A stretch of 64,000 nucleotides of DNA. Source: Gamsiella multidivaricata (taxonomy: Eukaryota > Mortierellomycota > Mortierellomycetes > Mortierellales > Mortierellaceae). The stretch lies in NCBI RefSeq assembly GCF_025024155.1, contig NW_026251717.1:186001-250000 (forward strand), written 5' to 3'. Within the stretch, counting starts at the first letter, position 1. Each line of letters starts with the position of its first letter. A program made the position numbers and the translations under genes. Positions 33,057-44,768 of this stretch are shown in pieces. Below the pieces are notes generated by a model, which made no database searches, was not told where the DNA came from, and was given only the letters and a program-made list of their open reading frames with translations.

Positions 33057-35019
33057 TTAAGCACTCTCAGCGCGGACCTGCTTTCCGCTCTTCTTCTCGC
33101 GCAAAGTGATCGTGGTCTTGCCCGCAGCATCGACCTGAACAGTCGCCTCGATCTTGAGCGAACCAGCCTTGGCACCAGCGGGCAGATCCTTCAACACAAC
33201 CTCAGCCAACAATGTGGTCTTGTGGTAAGTAGGCTTCACAGGCAACTCCTCCTCCTCCTCGTCCTCATCATCCGATCCAACGTCATGCTTCTCAACCTTC
33301 TCCTTCTTGGGAGGAAGGGGATCCTGCTCACCCTCGTACAGCGCAAAGTAAACCTCCTGTTGACCATCGGCCGCCTGTCCAAACTCAAAGACGCGCTTGG
33401 CGGGCAAGGGGGTGTGGTTAGGGATGATGGTGAAGAACTCATCGTTGGAGCCGACAACACCAATGGGCTTGACCGTGTGAGGCGTCACCGTGATGTTCTC
33501 CTTGGTCGAGGCCACAATGTCCTCCTTCTCGAATCCAGCAATCAGAGAAGCCTGGGCAGCGCATCCGACCGTGATCGCCTCATCCGACTCCTGGTCCAAA
33601 CGCATAGTCGTCTCCGGGAAGATATCACGCAGCTTCGACTGGAACTTGGGCATACGGGTAGCTCCTCCGACCAACAGAATCTCGTCAATCGCGCCGGCAG
33701 TCAAGTCAGCCTTCTCCAAGATGTGCTCAATCAAGGCATTGCACTTTGCGAACAAGTCCTTGCAGGCCAATTCGAAGCGGAGACGGTTGACCGAGCCATG
33801 GTAATCCAGACCCTCAGCAACAGACTCGACCGAGCAAGGAGCTGCGGCCGAGCGAGCGAGCTGCTTCTTCGTGATCTCAGCAGCGGTCCTGATCTTCAAA
33901 TACGCCTTCTTGTTGCCCTTGACATCGACCTTGGACTTCTTCTTGAACTCCTGGGCGACCAACTGAACCAACTCATGAGTGAAAGCCTCGCCGCCCAAAG
34001 CCTCGTCATGGGCCGTCTCCAAAATCGTATAAATACCACTGCGGACGGAAAGAACAGTGATGTCGAAGGAAGAAGCGCCCATGTCGAGAACGAGGGCCGT
34101 CTTGTCCTGAGGGTCGCTCTTAGTTGGGTTCTGTCCAAAGTTGTAGGCAAGCGCAGCGGCGACGGGCTCCTGAATGATCTGCAAGACGTTGATTCCAGCA
34201 TCCGCAGCAGACTTTGCGAGGACCTCACGCTGGTGCTCAGTAAAGTAGGTGGGGACCGCGAGAACAGCACCAGTGACCTTGCTTCCGAGGTAGGCCTCGG
34301 CCTCCTCGAGAATGTGCTTCAACTGCTTGGTGACGACCTCAGGAACGGTGAAGATGTGCTCCTTCTCGTTGAAAGTGACCTTATAAGCGGGGACACCATC
34401 CTTGGAGACCATGTCGGGGTGGGTCACATCCGAGGGAACCTTGACCTCCTCAAATCTATCATTCAGATAAATACAAAACCAGCGATCCTTGATCAGTTTT
34501 TTTTTTCTCTTTTTTTCTTTTTTCTTCGTCATGGTTATAAAGGCGCCCTGTAGAACTGTCCAGAGATAATGTAGTAAAGCATGTCGCGATATGGGATCGA
34601 TTTGCATTCCATTGAGCCGAGACTACAAATAAAGATAAACACGTACTTCTTGCCGATCAACTTGCGGAAACCCTCGAGGGTGTTCTTGGGGTTCCTGACA
34701 GCCTGCTGGAGAGCCTGAGTACCAGAGAACTCCTCGTCGCCGGAGAAACCGACGACGGAGGGGATCATACGCTCACCGTCTGCGTTGGCAATGACGTTGA
34801 AGTGTCCATTGGGGGCCAAGACGGCGATGGAGCTGTTGGTGCTTCCAAAGTTGATTCCAATAACGACCTAGAATGCAAGTCCAGGACGACAAAAAAAAGA
34901 GAAAGAAACGAAATGGTGAGTTTTGGTGAATCAGATTCTTTGCGGCAGCGGATCCACTGCCTGAGGCGGAAGAGAATGTCCCCGGTTGAGGGGGGGATTG
35001 GCACACATACAGAGTCCAT
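33057..35019 (-). CDS. SSZ1: Ribosome-associated complex Hsp70 family protein Ssz1
   Basis: Three exons, 35019-35011 (just MDS), 34867-34647 and 34455-33057, encode 542 residues; yeast Ssz1 is 538. The N-terminus reads VVIGINFGSTNSSIAVL, with Asn where canonical Hsp70s have Asp (GIDLGTT), as expected for Ssz1. The ATPase domain continues with GAVLAVPTYFTEHQREVL, INVLQIIQEPVAAALAYNFG, LVLDMGASSFDITVL and EILLVGGATRMP. The C-terminal peptide-binding region is short and lacks the helical lid and EEVD motif. An acidic run (DDEDEEEEE) precedes the last strands. By family Ssz1 pairs with the J-protein Zuo1 to form RAC, which stimulates Ssb on nascent chains and does not itself need ATP hydrolysis. 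The nine-base first exon is supported by its donor (gtatgtg) and by the phase. Confidence 0.95.
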
Positions 35020-37998
35020 TGTGGTGTTGGATATAATACAAAGACGAGAGGAGAGAGGGTTGAAAGTGATTCGACTTTTTCTGTGTCCCTCTTTGAAGCA
35101 GCTCAAGGTTGGGGCCCGTACGAGCGAGTGCGAGTGTGAAAAAAAAATAATAGAAAATAGAGAATCGACGTTCACCGAATGGGGGCCCAATCGCATGTGT
35201 AAACGAACCCTCAAACAACAAAAGCAAAATAAGCAGTCCACTAGCCCAAACCTCCCTTCGCCCACCCTGCACTCCCTCCTTCTTTGATACCCCTTCCTCT
35301 TTTATTCATACGCTATAACAGCAACTGTTCTCACCAGGGCCACACCTACGCTCCTACCCCTACATCATATCATAATGCCACACGCGACGTTTCCATAAAG
35401 ACAACGTCAAGAAAATCACCCGCCTCAGTGTTCATCTGGACTTTCTACACACTATCCACTGTAAATAATCTACATCTGTCGATCATCTATTACATCCTTA
35501 AATTGGATCCTTAGGTTTGATATGCTTTGTCCGCGAAAAATATACTCTCGGTCATCCATGTCAACTTTATTATCAGAGGATTAGTACAAGGCTAGACAGA
35601 TCGTGAACAAGCTTTATGACGACGATTCCGACGACTTCGGCAGACCACTTTGCGAGTACGACAAAGGCAACAAGGGCCGTTACACAAAGTCTCTCACGCA
35701 GCGAGCCTTCGAACCAGCACCCATCTCCCACATCCGCATGTATCATCGACAGCATCAAGTCGGATACATCGTCTGTTCGTATTAATTGTGTTAACCCACT
35801 CTACTGGTTCAAAAATCACTGATACTCACTTTCCATTTATTACAACATCTTTTAAAAGGCTGCAGCGGAAAATAATTTGGTTCTGCAGAGCCTTCATCAC
35901 TACCCTGCTGTGCAATCTCGAAAACAACAACAGCACGCAGGACGAGAGCAACCGGACTCACCATGATAACGAGACCAACTTTGACGCAACCAGGAATCAT
36001 ATCGTGCTCTTAATGCCCTTTGATCATTGCGTTTGGGAACTCGATTCCCAACCCCCAAAGGGACCTCTGTGTTTTGGGCCCAAGAAGGTGATAGTAGACC
36101 GAAGTGTCGAAGAAGATGAGAGAAGATATGTCGAGGTTCTCATCATCTAGATCATCATTGCCTTCACATGTTGCGTTCTTGGTCTGCGTAGTAACTTTGG
36201 ATGAATTGTGGAGCTTATACCCCATACATAGGTTTCTGTTTAGTTAAAGTATGTATTATAATCCAGAGGTACAGCTAGTAACTAATAAAGAATGCGCATA
36301 ACTTTGAGTATACATGGACCCGGAGGCACTTGTTTAACAGCTTCCTCCAGGAGCCAAACAATATGGCTGAAAATAGTTTTCGTTTTTCCTCGCTCCCAGT
36401 ACTTACCGTTGAAAATGGATGGATGGCCCTTCGTACATCCGAAATTTTTGGGAAAGATTGCGGTGTGTCGGCATCCTGTTCAATCCTTGCACTCCACGAA
36501 CCCACCAATTATTTGAATCCGCAACGATCCCGTATGATAGTGAGCTCTGCGTATGAGTGCGGACTACCTTGGGTACTTGGGTCGGAATCCGTTATTGCGA
36601 AAAAAGGTTCTGGGGGGGGGAATGCCAGTCAGCTTCCGTACCTGAGATTCCCCCGGGCTGTGTAGCCAGCAGAACATGTAGTAGACTAGGGTGTCTCGGA
36701 CCTGGGGACGCATAGGGAGGTTGAAAGATGTTTATTGGCAGCCCAACATTGACGGGACGAACTGACTCACACGAGTTGTCTGATTGGAGCAAAATGGACT
36801 GAGGCATCAGTGCACAAGAGCACAGCCTAAATGCTTTTCGCCAACATCTTTGTACTGTGACGTGGATATGCATGCATGGTCCCGTTGTTGCTTTTTTCTC
36901 CTACGCTACGACTTTCTCCTTTATCTCAACAAAACTGAGAAGTATGTGGGAAAATAAGTCTGTGAAAAACGATATGCCTTTTTAATAGTGGCAGATCGTG
37001 CCTTATATACTAGGGAATAGCTATAGATGCATCCAGTAGGGGACTAGGAATATAGGGGAAGGTCCCAGAGGCACAATGCTCTTCATAAAGGATCGGCACC
37101 GGGTGGTGGCGGGTCCGAAGAAAATAGGGCGCTTTATACAAGCAAGACAATGTGGTGAATAGACCACAAAAACAACTTTCCTTCACTCAATATCCTTTCC
37201 CATAACACCTTCTGCCTCCTCATTGTTGTCTGCAGCCTTGAGGTACCCTGCCTTTTCTCCCGCTGTGGGAAGAAGGGAAAAAAAGGGGCCCTGTCCATGT
37301 ATGCTTGGGCAGAGCTGATGCCATAGTCATCCCGAGTTGTCTCTCGACATATAAAAGGCTTCTTCCTCATCCTTTCGTCCCCAACTTCTTCATCCTCAAC
37401 GCTCTCTTCTCGTCACTCTTCACTTGTTCCTCATTACATCTCGCCCTCAACAAGGTAATCAACTCTTTTTCTCTCTTCCTTTTCTTATTGCATTACCTAT
37501 TGATCGTCGTTTGTCGCCATCTCAAACTCACATCTATATATCTCTCTCCACTATTATCAACAGTTGCGATTAACCCTCCCTTCTGAGTTTCCGTTCGACG
37601 CCTCCCCTCGATACATAAAGGATTCTGTCCTCCTCTTTTCGCCTTGTTTTTTTTCATCCTCAGCAAACAGCCTCCGCCAGATCATCGTCCTATTCCACTT
37701 CCATCGCCACTTCTCCTCGCCACTGTCTGCCCGGGATTGCCTCCTCTCCTTGATCTTCTCCCGTCGCTGCTGTCCCTTAGTACCAGTGCCATCACCACGA
37801 TTATCTGGACTTCCAATACATATTCCTAAATCCCTCCCCAAACCTAAAAGCCATTCACAGGTATATATATGGAACCCTATGTGAAGTACCATTGTGCATA
37901 CTTGTGTTGCTTTTCTTTTAACCCTCTCTATTTGTCTACTACACTGCTACAGGGTTTCACCATTCTAACTGAGGCCCGAGTGGTATTACATAAGGATC
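35020..37998. other. Gene-poor 3 kb
   Basis: The left end is the SSZ1 promoter. Short frames at 35603-35785 and 36010-36150 (CFGPKKVIVDRSVEEDERRY) have some protein character but no recognisable family and no clear splice structure. About 37340-37990 is CT-rich with a good TATA box, a donor-like gtaatc at about 37456 and a possible acceptor at about 37563, so it may be the promoter and a spliced leader of the gene at 37999. Confidence 0.45.
37350..37357 (+). promoter_or_regulatory. TATA box (TATAAAAG)
   Basis: An exact TATAAAAG followed by CT-rich, transcription-start-like sequence. The likely target is the small gene at 37999, by way of a spliced leader. Confidence 0.5.
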
Positions 37999-38322
37999 AT
38001 GGGTTCTGAAGCTACGTGTTTGTATGTCCCGGTAGAAGGAGAGATCGAAGTCATCCCTTATACCTCTACAACTCTTCGAGACTATTTGGGACCGCACTAT
38101 GAAGGTATATGCTTCCCCATCCAAAGCTACAGACTCGCTGGGTTTCTCCGAATCCTCGACTGTCCCACTCCCGTGAACAAGAGGTGCACCGATATTTATA
38201 TTGCGGAAATCAGAGGGCCAGTTATAATTTTAAATGAAGACGAAGATGCAAGCGTTGAAGGAGTGAAATCTTTAACAGAAAAAGATATTCCAAAGATATT
38301 TAACGTTGGCAATAGTCGATAA
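37999..38322 (+). CDS. Small conserved-looking protein, DUF3846-like
   Basis: A single exon of 107 residues from an ATG in gatcatgg context. The sequence looks like a compact alpha/beta fold: CLYVPVEGEIEVIPY, TTLRDYLG, then ICFPIQSYRLAGFLRILD, and GPVIILNEDED near the end. The pattern (a value-bearing strand, a short 'leL' helix, a late vvi-Dd strand) resembles the DUF3846 family, which is better known from phage and bacterial proteins, but this is only a visual resemblance. There is no signal peptide or membrane segment. It is isolated, with gene-poor DNA on both sides. Confidence 0.55.
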   Translation: MGSEATCLYVPVEGEIEVIPYTSTTLRDYLGPHYEGICFPIQSYRLAGFLRILDCPTPVNKRCTDIYIAEIRGPVIILNEDEDASVEGVKSLTEKDIPKIFNVGNSR

Positions 38323-38643
38323 CTACTTCTGGCTGCGAGCACTGCAGATTACTATATGTGAATAAAATATGCGAATTGCTTTTACTTTTTTTACGTTTTT
38401 TCTTGTACTCGGAACATACATTGCACCCATACACTTTTTGCACAGCGAAAAACGCGTGCAAAATTTAGTGGTACACAAAGAATAAAAATGCCTAATCCTG
38501 GTTGTATTGAGAACCGAATTCGTTCAGTAATAAAATTACACCTTCATATGTACAGGAGGCTCTCGCACAACGCTTTTGTTCACTACATCAGTCGGTGGGT
38601 TACCGTATATTCAGGCTACAATATAGCTATATATATATATATT
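38323..38643. other. Convergent spacer
   Basis: AT-rich, with an alternating TA run near 38630-38643. No gene seen. Confidence 0.55.
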
Positions 38644-38889
38644 TTAAATTGAACACGGACCAGCGCAACTCCAGTTCGTGTCACAGTCGGAGTCCCCATT
38701 GCAAGTAACGTAAAGGCGGTCTTGAGAAGCTCCCTTGGTAGTAGTGTAGCGCCATTCAGCACCGACTCCCACAGCTCTACATTGGGCCTAGCAGTACCCT
38801 TTGTAGCATCCACCATTGAAGCTTTCCGCTTGACCAATGCAGCCCGCGAAAACCAAGGATACGGCAGAGATAGAGACGAGCAACTTCAT
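38644..38889 (-). pseudogene. Cys-rich secreted peptide gene interrupted by one in-frame TAG
   Basis: From the ATG at 38889 the frame encodes a clear signal peptide (MKLLVSISAVSLVFAGCIG) with a likely cleavage after residue 20-22. A Cys-rich start follows (FNGGCYKGYC). A TAG at 38788-38790 (codon 34) interrupts it. The same frame then stays open to a TAA at 38644-38646 and stays Cys-rich: AQCRAVGVGAEWRY, VTCNGDSDCDTNWSCAGPC. Read past the TAG, the product would be an 81-codon secreted peptide with eight post-signal cysteines. No GT-AG intron removes the TAG without also removing the signal peptide. It is either a recent nonsense allele, a readthrough codon, or a sequencing error. Its role is unknown; many fungi secrete small Cys-rich proteins of this size. 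A TATA box lies 217 bases upstream. Confidence 0.65.
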
Positions 38890-41496
38890 GTTGTAACAAT
38901 GGACAGACTGTGATGCAGCGAGGAATAGACTGCGTTGCATCGAGAGACAAAAGTGCGAGTGTGCGACGGTGTTAGTGGGATACACATGGTAAAAATATAT
39001 GTAATGCAACGAATACAGGAACAGAAAGAGGAACCCTACTTAGCTTGCTTGCGAGTAGAGTGTACTGGAGAATAATTGAGTACAGAAGAAGAGGTCAATG
39101 GTTCTCTTTTATACATACTCAGGTGGAGTACTTGTACTGTCTATTTGAAATCCGTTAAAAACGCAGGGAGTTCTTGGGCAGTGAAAATGCGCCGAGAAAG
39201 GCACGATACCACGGTAAGTTTTTTGCATTGAATATCAGCGGCCGAAAATGTAGGCAGGGTTTCTTGCATATTTAGTACTGACTTGCCCCCTTTACTCGAC
39301 ATGAGTTCCTTCCATCGAAGATCAAGGGGGCGAACATTCTTTCATGGAACAAAGATTCGTTCATTACCCGAAGTCGTCCGCAGTGTGGCGGTTAAGTCAC
39401 GGGCAGTAAAAGGTTGTCTTTCTTGTACCCTATCTATCGTACACTAACACTATATGCGGAATTGAACAACCCTGATGGGCCCTCGAGCAGGTCAAAAAAA
39501 GATACCAAGAATTTAAAAAGACACAGAACGTCCTTTGTTGGTGCTCGGTATACCAAGAGAGAAGCGGAAGTGATTATTCATGGTTTACCATTTTTTTTGA
39601 ATCGGACTCTCAGCATGAATATCAAGGGACAGCATGAGTTTCAAGGAATCAGCTTTAGGGGGGTAATTGGCTTGTAGACTAAGCAGCCGAGCGTTCATAA
39701 CGACGTTGCTTTTTGATCTTTTTATGTTCGTTCTCCCCACCATATCTGTTCAGCATTATTCGCCTGGATTGTTGCGCAAAAGCGCAGCATTTGTAGAGTC
39801 CGCTGCAAAAAAAAAAAGTTCCAGCGCAAATAATTTTTTTGGGGGAAATTAAATAACTTCCTTTTTTTGGAACCATTCTCATTCTCTGCCTCTTGTTTGG
39901 ACGCGTCCACCTCACTAGGCGAATGGTTGCCGTCCTCATCTCCGTCCACCTCGTCCTCTTCGTCGGTCTTCTCTAGTGTACATGAAAGCATTCCCTCACA
40001 TGGAGAATGAAGCCGAATGAATTGAAAATTTTATTTGCGCTGGCACTTTTTGCGGCGGACTCTCTTTCAACGCTACTTGTTAAGGATGATTTAAGCTCTC
40101 TGGAGTTCAGTTGCCATCACGCATGCAGGTTGATGGATTCTATGCTTGTCCTTTATGCGAAATGGCCTATAAATCCGAGTCTGACCGCCAAAGATATCTT
40201 CAAAGTCGCATATGTGTAGATAAGCAATGCGAAGTATACTTTTTGAACCAGGAGTCAATGAGATCAAAGAGAAGGATCTTTAATTATCAATCCACCGAGA
40301 ACACTTTATATGTTACTCGGTGGCTGAAGTGAATTGATAGGACTTACTGGATCTAATTAAATACACGCGGTGGCAGCATGTTATATGGGCTATATGCCAC
40401 AGGGCGCGTTACTGGGGGTTCTCAGGGCAGTCCCTGGAGGTGATTCTGGACTGGCCAGTTTGGCCGCATATACATGTTCGAGGTGCTCAGACAGGTCCAG
40501 TAGCAGGACTACAGATTCGATAGATTCGTGTCGAGTCAACATGAGGACCAATATTGATATAACAAGTAATAAAGGCACACTTCACATACGCTTAGTTACA
40601 CGTTGTATCCATGTTCTCGGTAGTCATTTTAAGAGGGATGCAGTGGTTGGGGGATGAGCAAAGAGAATGGTTTTGAGTGATAAGGGTCAAGCAGTGAATG
40701 TGCAAGGATGAAGGGTGTTTGGCAGTGGTGGATGTGGAGGAAAATTATTTTTGGGCAAAGCAAGAATTGTGTTGTTCAGAAATTTTGCATCAAGAAAGGG
40801 CATTGCAAAGGGCTATCGAGATCTTAACATTAAAGAGTTTATTTGTTAGATTTGTTAGATATGTAAAATAGTCTTTAAAGTCATCGAATCATCACGGTTA
40901 GACTAAGCGCCCACTGTGGTTGTTGCGGTGTGAAAGGAGCGAGCGACATGGTGACATGAAATACCTTTTCGGACATGCGTAGTAAGTCTGGCAGTCGTGG
41001 TTTTTCTTGCACTTTTCGCATTTGGGCGTGTCGTAGGGGTTTTAGAGTAGGATGATGGTAGGCGGCGGTGATAGAGACAGATAGAGAGTAAGAGTGGATG
41101 AGAGAGAAAGATAGATAACATTTTTTAATTTCTTTTTATTTCTGGCTCTCGAGTCCATCGAGTCTATAAGAGAGGTAGATCTACGCGACATGGCAGAGCA
41201 CCAACCTCTATCCAACTTTCAGCTTGTATATGAAGAAAGAGGAAGCTCCCAATCTGAATGCCACCATCTCCTGTGCCTTGCTCTGATGGTGGCAAAAGCT
41301 ACACGCACTGAAAACAGTGGCAACGCACACGCACACATCACTTTGGCAGACCTCGTCTCATTCTTGTCTGGTTCTCTCCTCTCTTGTTCTCCTCGTCCTC
41401 TTTTCTGCCATTGTGCTCTCTTCATTCTTCCCCTGTTCTCCTCCATACGCCAACGAACTGCGCTGCCTGATCACTCCATCACCCTTAGCTTCGACC
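38890..41496. other. Relic-bearing spacer before the second CRN locus
   Basis: No intact gene. A minus-strand acidic fragment with a KKRK motif lies at about 39845-39990 (EKTDEEDEVDGDEDGN). A plus-strand piece at 40111-40332 has two Cys pairs (YACPLCEMAYKSES, ICVDKQC). Both look like debris of mobile or duplicated genes. The right end (about 41150-41496) is the CRN 5' region, with tctataag at about 41163. Confidence 0.45.
39106..39113 (-). promoter_or_regulatory. TATA box of the secreted peptide gene
   Basis: TATAAAAG on the minus strand, 217 bases upstream of the peptide's ATG. Confidence 0.5.
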
Positions 41497-43932
41497 ATGC
41501 CCGACCTCACTCTCTTCTGTCTCACCGACGGAGAACCCATATCGAACGCATTTCCAGTCTCGATACCATCTATGGACGCTATCGGTAACCTCAAGGATCT
41601 CATCAAGGCCAAGAAAACGCCAAAATTTGACGACCTCGCTGCAGATGAGCTTACGCTCTGGCGTGTCTCGGTTCCTGTCGTCGCTACCAACATCCGCAAT
41701 GCGGTTTTCCTGAACGAGATTAATTCCAAGACGGAACTCAGTCCAATGGATGATGTCTCTGGTGTCTTTCCAAATACGCTAGCCAAGAAAACAATTCACA
41801 TCATTGTGCAGCGACCTTCGCGAGGTAATGCAGCTTTGCTTTCTACTGATTAACTCTTGCTCATAGTATGTCCATTACATGACGACTAATGTATATATAC
41901 TCCATGCTCTTATACTCCCTTTTGTTCAGCCCAACCGCCTCCTGTCAGCGATTACATTTCTCAGAAGAGGCCAACTGCTGAAGGTGAGAATTCTCGCAAA
42001 GGCTTTCGTGTATATGATTCCTGTTGACTTCGTGCTTCGTCTAATCTTATTTTATTATGAAATAGAACTGGATTTGCCGAGCAACAAAAAAATTCGTATA
42101 ACCGAACGCTGGAAACAATATACGGCCTCTGATGGAAAGGCTGTCGACCTACCTTCTTCGTGGATCGAAATTCTCGTGAGCACAAAATTTGTACCCGAAC
42201 CACGAATAGCATTCAATCATCTGAAAAGCGACCTTCGAGCCGGTGTTTCAATCATTATGCCAAGTATGGGTCAAGAACCGAAGGACTTTGGGCTTCACGG
42301 CTAACCTAACAGGCTTTTCGTTACGGAGCAGATGCTGGAGCTTTGGGAAGATATGCGAGGCGACAAAGACAGAACGTACAGACGAGTCCTATCCGGGCCG
42401 ATGGGCGTTGGCAAGTCTTATCTGTCCTATTTCCTTGCGGCAAGGGCGTATGCGGAAGGATGGCTCGTCCTCTACATTCCGGATGCGGGGCTATTGCACA
42501 CGGAAACGGAGGAGGAGTCAAAGCTGGAGCTGGTCAGGCGATTCCTGGCACTCAACAAAGACATTTTGACCGGCAACGAATTGGAGATGCTTGTAAACGA
42601 GTACAACGGCAAATACCACGTTTCAACGCACGCTGTCTGGGCGATCTTCCGAGATTTGCTCATGTCGTGGGATCGGAAGACGCTGCTGCTTGTTGACGAG
42701 CATGGAAAATTGTTCGAAAAAGAGCCTTACGTGCCGGTAAAGCTCAAGTCGCTGAATCATCTGTTGCCGTACCGCTGGTGGGGAGAAGACGCCAAGGGGT
42801 CCCGGGTGATTTTCACAGGCACCGCGCACGCCAAATACGAAATGACTATCCTGGACGAGAGCTATAGGCGGGCGTCAGTGGTTTTTGTAGGCCCCTTATC
42901 AAAGAATGTATTCTCCAACCTGCTGGACACGTACCCTCGCCTGAGAGCACCAGCCATCAGAAGAAAAGTGACAGAAATCACGAACTGTGTGCCACGGGAG
43001 CTGGTGTATCTGTCAGCCAACGTCAAGGATCTCCCAGATCCGATCTCCGTGGACGACCTTCAAAAATGGACGGAAAGCCGAACCAAAGATTTCCTATCGA
43101 CTGCAAAGATGTACTACGTCAGTCGCGGTCCCTTTAAGAAGGAACGATTCTACACAGTCCTTCTACAAACGTTTCTGGGCAGCACAAGCATAGTCGATTT
43201 CGAATGGGACTTCTTGGATCTAGGACTCATTTATCGGAGCAAGGATGTTGGCAAGATCGGGACTCAACACCACATTTTATGCAGCCCCGCCCAGCAAGCT
43301 CTTCTAGAGCTGTTCAAGACGCTTCCACTACCTGAGGATACCAAGGAACGAATTTGTCACGGCAGCCTCAGTGAGGACGATTTTGAGACGGCACTATGTC
43401 ATCAGCTCATATGTACCACCAAACCAATCGTGCTCAATGCGACAGATCTCAACGGCAGGAACCCGACTATCATTTCACTGGATTTTCCCACTGTGCTACC
43501 CTCCAAATCGGCAGGACTTCTCTTGGATCCGGTCACGAAAACGTTCTGACCCGCGGCTACGAAGGATATCCTCGGTTTGACTTCATGCTTGGACCGCTGT
43601 TCATTCAGGCATCCATCAGCGACTTTGGACAACACAATAAGAAGGACTCGGCAGACATCCGCAAGGCTTTCAACGACAGGGATAACGAGGGAACGAATCA
43701 GATTGAGCGTTACCTAAATGATGTGTTTGGTTCCGGTCACTCCGCGAAGATAGAGGACAACAGGTTTGTTGTCACCAGGGACGGTGCGCCTGTGCCTGGA
43801 TTTCGCATAGTCTACATCCGTGGCTCTCCCGGCATACCTGCGCACCGCGAGTTGGTTAACAAGCTCCCTGATCTTCTACATATCACCTTTGAGGAACTCA
43901 CGGAGAAACTTTTCAAGAATATAGCTATATAG
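41497..43932 (+). pseudogene. Crinkler (CRN)-type gene with a premature stop and a frameshift
   Basis: Exons 41497-41824, 41930-41983 and 42066 onward. The header (residues 1-109) has LTLFCLTDGEPISNAF, LKDLIKAKKTPKFDD, LTLWRVSV and IHIIVQRP, parallel to the CRN gene at 17-20 kb, including intron positions and phases. Exon 3 continues through SWIEIL and PSMGQEPKDFGLHG, meets an in-frame TAA at 42302-42304, and goes on in the same frame into a P-loop NTPase: VLSGPMGVGKSYLS (Walker A), KTLLLVDEHGKLF (Walker B). That frame ends at 43549. The conserved C-terminal module (YPRFDFMLGPLFIQ, then VPGFRIVYIRG) is in another frame to 43932, implying a frameshift near 43520-43540. Apart from these two lesions the gene looks intact, which suggests recent inactivation or sequence error. 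No intron with usable splice sites was found at either break. Confidence 0.75.
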
Positions 43933-44158
43933 TTAGTCGGTCCTCCAGGGAGTAGAACTTTAATGCCTCCTCCAAATAATCCGAGTGCGCATTGCTCGAT
44001 GGGGCAATAGTGAGAGAGTGCAAAGTGGAAACAAGAAAAGATGTATATTTGAGATTGCAGACTGAGGGAACAAAGACAGAGAGAAAGGAGAACGATACTG
44101 TAGCGAGTGATCAGCACAACGGCAGGGAACAGAGTCCAGTAACGAACCAGAGTATAGC

Positions 44159-44768
44159 GTGCGACCAATTACATCCGTATCAGTCGAAACATTCTCGAAT
44201 AAAGCATCGCTTGCAATTCAATCGGATTATTTTGTTACACATGCCGGTGATCGTACGGCACGCGAGAAAGATAATCACGTTGCGCCCAGAGACGTTAGTA
44301 CCCATGTCAGTAAAAGGCATCACATTGTTTGCACAAACGCAGCTATCTCGGTTCACCGTGGATTACCTATTTACCAACTTACTAACTCCAGCGATGGAGG
44401 GGAAGGCAGTGAGGGACCCACCACGGCTGAGAAACAGGCGTCAGTCCAATTCAGCACCGCGCTAGTTGATTCCAATCAGCTATGCACGGACAATGACCAA
44501 GAGGTCATTGACCTGAGTACGAATGAAGACGATGAATATGGAAAAGCGTGCGAGAATTACACAGTGGAGCATAATACTCTCAACGACTTTTACGATGGTT
44601 ATTCTACACTCATGCCTGACAAGAATATAACATCCATAAAAATCAGTAATTCTGTATGACGCAAGGGCGATAACCTGGATAATCGCATTATTACCCCCGT
44701 CTACATTTATGGCGACAAGCACATGGCACTTGTTGATACCGGTGCATCGCATTCTTTAGATGTCTATT
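44159..44768 (+). mobile_element. Ty3/gypsy-like retroelement relic (aspartic protease fragment)
   Basis: One frame from about 44159 runs through an acidic segment and, after a single TGA at 44657-44659, into PVYIYGDKHMALVDTGASHS. The DTGA motif, with Asp codon at 44735-44737, preceded by a hydrophobic strand, is the active-site signature of retropepsin-like proteases in Ty3/gypsy Pol. No reverse transcriptase, integrase or long terminal repeats were found, so only a fragment remains. Confidence 0.55.

Noticed and set aside
32886..34553. A 555-residue open frame on the plus strand
   Set aside because: It is the exact antisense of the SSZ1 coding exon; the minus strand has the full Hsp70 motif set and clean splice sites.
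35650..36150. 166-codon plus-strand frame
   Set aside because: The first half is His/Ser/Arg-rich with random composition; only the last ~45 codons look protein-like and no start or splice site supports them.
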